From Flagellimonas oceanensis (GTDB taxonomy: Bacteria > Bacteroidota > Bacteroidia > Flavobacteriales > Flavobacteriaceae), in the NCBI RefSeq assembly GCF_003992595.1, contig NZ_RZNA01000040.1, forward strand, positions 62,001 through 126,000: a stretch of DNA of 64,000 bases. Direction: 5' to 3'. This document shows, piece after piece, positions 60,817 to 64,000 of this stretch. The notes beneath the pieces were generated by a model. The model saw nothing but the letters and a program-made list of their open reading frames with translations, was not told the origin of the DNA and searched no databases. The translations under genes and the position numbers were made by a program. Position 1 is the first letter of the stretch. Every line of letters starts with the position of its first letter.

Positions 60817-62094
60817 ATGATTTTTAACCAAACACAAGTTTTGAAGGAGGCTAAGCCAAGTTGGTTCTATTTGTTATTGTTGATTCTTTCGGGCGAGGCA
60901 ATTTTTATCCTTCCTTTTGTATTACCGCGCGTTTTTAGGCCCACCGTATTGGATGTTTTGGAGTTGGACAATGTACAGTTGGGGCTATGCTTTTCCGTTT
61001 ATGGCTTGGTGGCCATGGTCTCTTATGTTCTAGGGGGGCCTTTGGCTGATAAATATCAACCTCGAAAACTTATTGCCATTGCCTTATGGATGACTGCTCT
61101 GGGGGGCTTTTTGTTTGCTCAATATCCTGATTTATGGATGCTTCAAATGGTTTATGGTTGGTGGGGCTTTACCACTATTTTTCTGTTTTGGGCTCCCATG
61201 ATCAAGGCTACTAGAATTTGGGGTGGAGCCGATTCACAGGGAAAGGCTTTTGGGTTCCTTGATGGTGGTCGCGGATTGACAGGCGCCCTGTTCAGTTTGT
61301 TGGGTGTGGTGGTGTTTTCCCTTTTTTTATCGGAGCCTCCGGATGTAGCCAATCTCGATGACCGCAAGGAAGCATTTACCTATGTGATCTATGTTGCTTC
61401 CATAATCATTGTTTTGATTGGGGTGTTGGTCTGGTTTTTTATGAAAACAGACGAAACCAATCAAGAAGTAACCCTTGAGCGCATTTCCTGGAGGGATATC
61501 AAACAAGTGTTGAAATTACCTTCGGTTTGGTTGCTAATGGTCATTATTCTTTGCGGGTACGTAGGCTATAAAATTACGGACATCATCTCCCAATACGCGG
61601 AGGAAGTAATGTTGTATAACCAGGTGGACTCGGCCAAAGTGGGAACTTTGTTGCAATTCCTACGGCCCACTACAGGTATTTTATTCGGGTTGATTGCCGA
61701 TCGCTTAAGAATTACCTGGCTTTTGGTGGTAAGTTTCATTTTAACCTTGATAGGAGGCCTATTCTTTGCCAGTGGGGTTATCGCTCCAACAACAACATTG
61801 TTATTTTTTATTTCTGTAATTATCATCGCTGCGGGTGTTTATGCTACACGGGCCTTGTATTTTGGTGTAATGCATGTTGGCAAAATCCCTTTGGTTTTAA
61901 CGGGTACTGCAGTTGGAATCATTTCTTTGATAGGCTACACACCAGATGTATTTGCTGGTCCTGCATACGGTATGCTCCTAGATGCACATCCCGGTGAAGA
62001 AATCGGACATCAAAATGTGTTCTGGATGTTGAGTTTTTTTGCTTTGGTTGGAGGAGTAGCTGCATTTATTTACCATCGAAATTATGGTAAGTAA
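60817..62094 (+). CDS. Major facilitator superfamily transporter
   Basis: The start at 60817 (MIFNQTQVLKEAKPSWFYL) is preferred to 60754, whose extra residues are not typical. The 425-residue protein has twelve predicted spans, the MFS loop motif GGPLADKYQPRKLIAIALW between helices 2 and 3, and a shorter counterpart FGLIADRLRITWLLV between helices 8 and 9. Segments such as YVGYKITDIISQYAEEV hint at an organic-acid/phosphate antiporter-like branch. Substrate unknown. It may work with the ThuA/dehydrogenase gene downstream, but 186 bases separate them. Confidence 0.87.
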   Translation: MIFNQTQVLKEAKPSWFYLLLLILSGEAIFILPFVLPRVFRPTVLDVLELDNVQLGLCFSVYGLVAMVSYVLGGPLADKYQPRKLIAIALWMTALGGFLFAQYPDLWMLQMVYGWWGFTTIFLFWAPMIKATRIWGGADSQGKAFGFLDGGRGLTGALFSLLGVVVFSLFLSEPPDVANLDDRKEAFTYVIYVASIIIVLIGVLVWFFMKTDETNQEVTLERISWRDIKQVLKLPSVWLLMVIILCGYVGYKITDIISQYAEEVMLYNQVDSAKVGTLLQFLRPTTGILFGLIADRLRITWLLVVSFILTLIGGLFFASGVIAPTTTLLFFISVIIIAAGVYATRALYFGVMHVGKIPLVLTGTAVGIISLIGYTPDVFAGPAYGMLLDAHPGEEIGHQNVFWMLSFFALVGGVAAFIYHRNYGK

Positions 62095-62280
62095 GTTTTA
62101 AGGGCTTGAAGATTAATGACCCAAATGCGTTTCGTATGCCGTATTATGTTATTCACAGGGTTATTTATACAATTTGAGACAATAGAAGTCCAATTTCAGT
62201 AAAATAGTAATTATATTGCCTCTCAATTGGCTTTTTGCTAATTATCAAAACTAAACTTTAAGATTTTACAACTATTACTA

Positions 62281-64000
62281 ATGCACATGAAGAATTACAT
62301 TTTAGGGGCTATATGCCTACTTTTTGTTCTTGTTGGGTGTGAGAAAAAGCGTCAAGGGCCACCAAAGCTTCTCGTTTTTTCAAAAACAATGGCGTTTAAA
62401 CATGCTTCTATCCCATCAGGAATTGCGGCACTTGAAAAATTAGGCCAAGAGAATGATTTTGTCATTGACACTACAACCAATGGAGAACTATTTACCGACG
62501 AAAATCTGGCACAGTATTCCGCCGTGGTGTTTTTGAGCACCACCGGAAATGTACTCAATGCCCGTGAAGAAGCAGCATTCGAACGCTATATCCAAGCAGG
62601 TGGAGGCTATGTGGGTATTCACGCGGCAGCTGACACGGAGTACGATTGGGGCTGGTACAACAAACTGGTCGGAGCGCAATTTTTAAGCCATCCAGCGGGT
62701 ACGCCCGAAGCTGACTTTATCATAAAGGATAAAAACCACCCAGCGACCGAATTTTTCACGGATTCCATCTGGCACCGTACTGATGAATTGTACAACTACA
62801 AAAACATTTATGATGGCATTAATGTTTTAATGACCGTTGATGAGTCTACCTACGAAGGTGGCGAAAATGGAGATTACCACCCAATGGCCTGGTACCATGA
62901 TTTTGATGGTGGACGTGCTTTTTACACTGCTGCAGGGCATACAGATGAAAGTTACTCCGAAGAACTGTTTTTAAAGCATGTTTTGGGCGGAATCAATTAT
63001 GCTATTGGCAAAAATCTGGAATTGGATTTTGTCAAGGCTAGCTCCCAAATCCCACCGGAAGCAGATCGTTTCAGCAAGGTGGTTTTGTCCACGGGACAAT
63101 TTTTTGAGCCTACAGAGATGACCGTACTTCCGAACAATGATGTGTTGATTGCACAGCGTAGGGGAGAGGTCATGTTGTATTCCGATGAGACCAAAGAAAT
63201 CAACCAAGTGGCCTTTTTGGATGTATATCACAAAACACTCGAAACCCCAGGTGTTAATGCTGAGCAAGGATTGATGGGACTTCAAAAAGACCCGAACTTC
63301 GCTGAGAACAATTGGATTTACCTTTACTATGCACCAACAGGAGATAATTGGATCAACCGTTTATCGCGTTTTAAATACAAGGACGGTAATTTTGACATGG
63401 ATTCCGAGCAGGTAATTTTGGAGCTGGAAAGTCAGCGAGAAATCTGCTGTCATACAGGAGGTTCCATTGCATTTGGCCCTGATGGATTGCTTTACTTGTC
63501 AACTGGGGATAATTCAACCCCATTTAACGATAGCGAGGCCAAATATGTCAACAATGGTTACGCACCGTTGAACGACCAATCAGGTAAAGAAAACTTTGAT
63601 GCTAGACGTTCTTCTGCCAACACCAATGATCTTAGAGGGAAAATCCTAAGAATCCGAGTAAACGAAGATGGAAGTTACGATATTCCCGAGGGGAATTTAT
63701 TCCCGGTAGGTACTGAGAAAACACGTCCAGAAATATACACCATGGGGCATCGTAACCCTTACCGTATTTCTGTGGATATGAAACGCGGATACCTTTATTG
63801 GGGAGATGTAGGTCCCGATGCCCGTGTAGATAGTTTGGAAACACGTGGCCCAATGGGTTATGATGAAATGAACCAAGCCCGTGAGCCTGGCAACTACGGT
63901 TGGCCCATGTTTATCGGTGACAACTTTGCTTACAACAAATACAACTACGAAACAGGTGAATCCGGAAGGTTCTTTGACCCAGAAAAACCAATCAATGATT
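62281..64000 (+). CDS. ThuA-domain/PQQ-type sugar dehydrogenase fusion, 3' end outside window
   Basis: The frame from ATG 62281 (a second ATG at 62287) is open to the window end, 573 codons. It begins with a lipoprotein leader (FVLVGC, Cys20). A ThuA glutamine-amidotransferase-like domain follows (about 28-240: LLVFSKTMAFKHASIP, GGYVGIHAAADTEYDW, GGRAFYTAAGHTDESY). Then comes a beta-propeller of the soluble glucose/sorbosone dehydrogenase type (TEMTVLPNNDVLIAQRRGEV, EQGLMGLQKDPNF, CCHTGGSIAFGPDGLLYLSTGD, RGKILRIRV, IYTMGHRNPYRISVD, EPGNYGWPMFIGDN). Related Bacteroidetes proteins often continue with CBM or cytochrome domains. It is probably a surface enzyme for sugar oxidation. Confidence 0.88.
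   Translation, partial: MHMKNYILGAICLLFVLVGCEKKRQGPPKLLVFSKTMAFKHASIPSGIAALEKLGQENDFVIDTTTNGELFTDENLAQYSAVVFLSTTGNVLNAREEAAFERYIQAGGGYVGIHAAADTEYDWGWYNKLVGAQFLSHPAGTPEADFIIKDKNHPATEFFTDSIWHRTDELYNYKNIYDGINVLMTVDESTYEGGENGDYHPMAWYHDFDGGRAFYTAAGHTDESYSEELFLKHVLGGINYAIGKNLELDFVKASSQIPPEADRFSKVVLSTGQFFEPTEMTVLPNNDVLIAQRRGEVMLYSDETKEINQVAFLDVYHKTLETPGVNAEQGLMGLQKDPNFAENNWIYLYYAPTGDNWINRLSRFKYKDGNFDMDSEQVILELESQREICCHTGGSIAFGPDGLLYLSTGDNSTPFNDSEAKYVNNGYAPLNDQSGKENFDARRSSANTNDLRGKILRIRVNEDGSYDIPEGNLFPVGTEKTRPEIYTMGHRNPYRISVDMKRGYLYWGDVGPDARVDSLETRGPMGYDEMNQAREPGNYGWPMFIGDNFAYNKYNYETGESGRFFDPEKPIND

Overview
The window reads as chromosomal DNA of a marine-type Bacteroidetes, most likely a member of the Flavobacteriaceae. 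An Allomuricauda/Muricauda-like genus is my guess, not something the sequence proves. The reasons are a SusC/SusD pair, a second TonB-dependent receptor, a PorP/SprF-type barrel, LytTR/2TM signalling, many Bacteroidetes lipoproteins, promoter boxes of the TAnnTTTG type and few Shine-Dalgarno sequences. I recognise no rRNA, tRNA, CRISPR array, transposase or prophage.

Layout. 1-6925: the end of an AlkB-type dioxygenase, a two-domain vanadium-haloperoxidase/PAP2 lipoprotein with a partner barrel, an EEP-fold secreted hydrolase, and a two-subunit molybdenum hydroxylase. 7077-13265: a polyamine operon (arginine decarboxylase, agmatinase, deoxyhypusine-synthase-like enzyme) that continues into a small acidic protein, an RMD1/YagE membrane protein and a RimB-RimK fusion. 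13266-14772: a possible small RNA and then trxB. 15576-20190: SusC/SusD. 20266-23596: a murein-peptide salvage operon (NlpC/P60 lipoprotein, KBL-like PLP enzyme, dipeptide epimerase). 23705-28163: PadR/PspC/head-GIN envelope genes plus a DUF4440 and a DUF4870 protein. 28744-30690: an AT-rich segment with a glycosyltransferase and an ORFan, bounded by a diverged copy of the 3' end of the neighbouring DUF4442 gene. 30747-40612: housekeeping and envelope genes (AIM24-like, DUF2461, MlrC-like peptidase, NudK, PBP4, OxyR, TonB receptor, DoxX). 41646-43442: a PorP/SprF barrel fused to a coiled coil and a SPOR-like tail.

44216-48430 holds a sensor operon: a TPR protein, a LytS-type kinase with a C-terminal 2TM domain, four stand-alone 2TM proteins and a LytTR response regulator. 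48520-55129: a LETM1-related protein, two complementary DUF4331 halves with a TPR lipoprotein, MscS, CorA and OmpW. 55210-60611: anti-sigma/ECF sigma, YceI and Cu/Zn-SOD lipoproteins with nearly the same leader, DUF2490 and an S9 peptidase. 60817-64000: an MFS transporter and a ThuA/sugar-dehydrogenase fusion cut by the window end.

The best candidates for under-described biology are the 2TM kinase operon, the polyamine/RimB-RimK operon with its long leader, the DUF4442-flanked insertion, and the PorP/SprF-SPOR fusion. All functions are read from sequence motifs and remembered family features; no database search was run.
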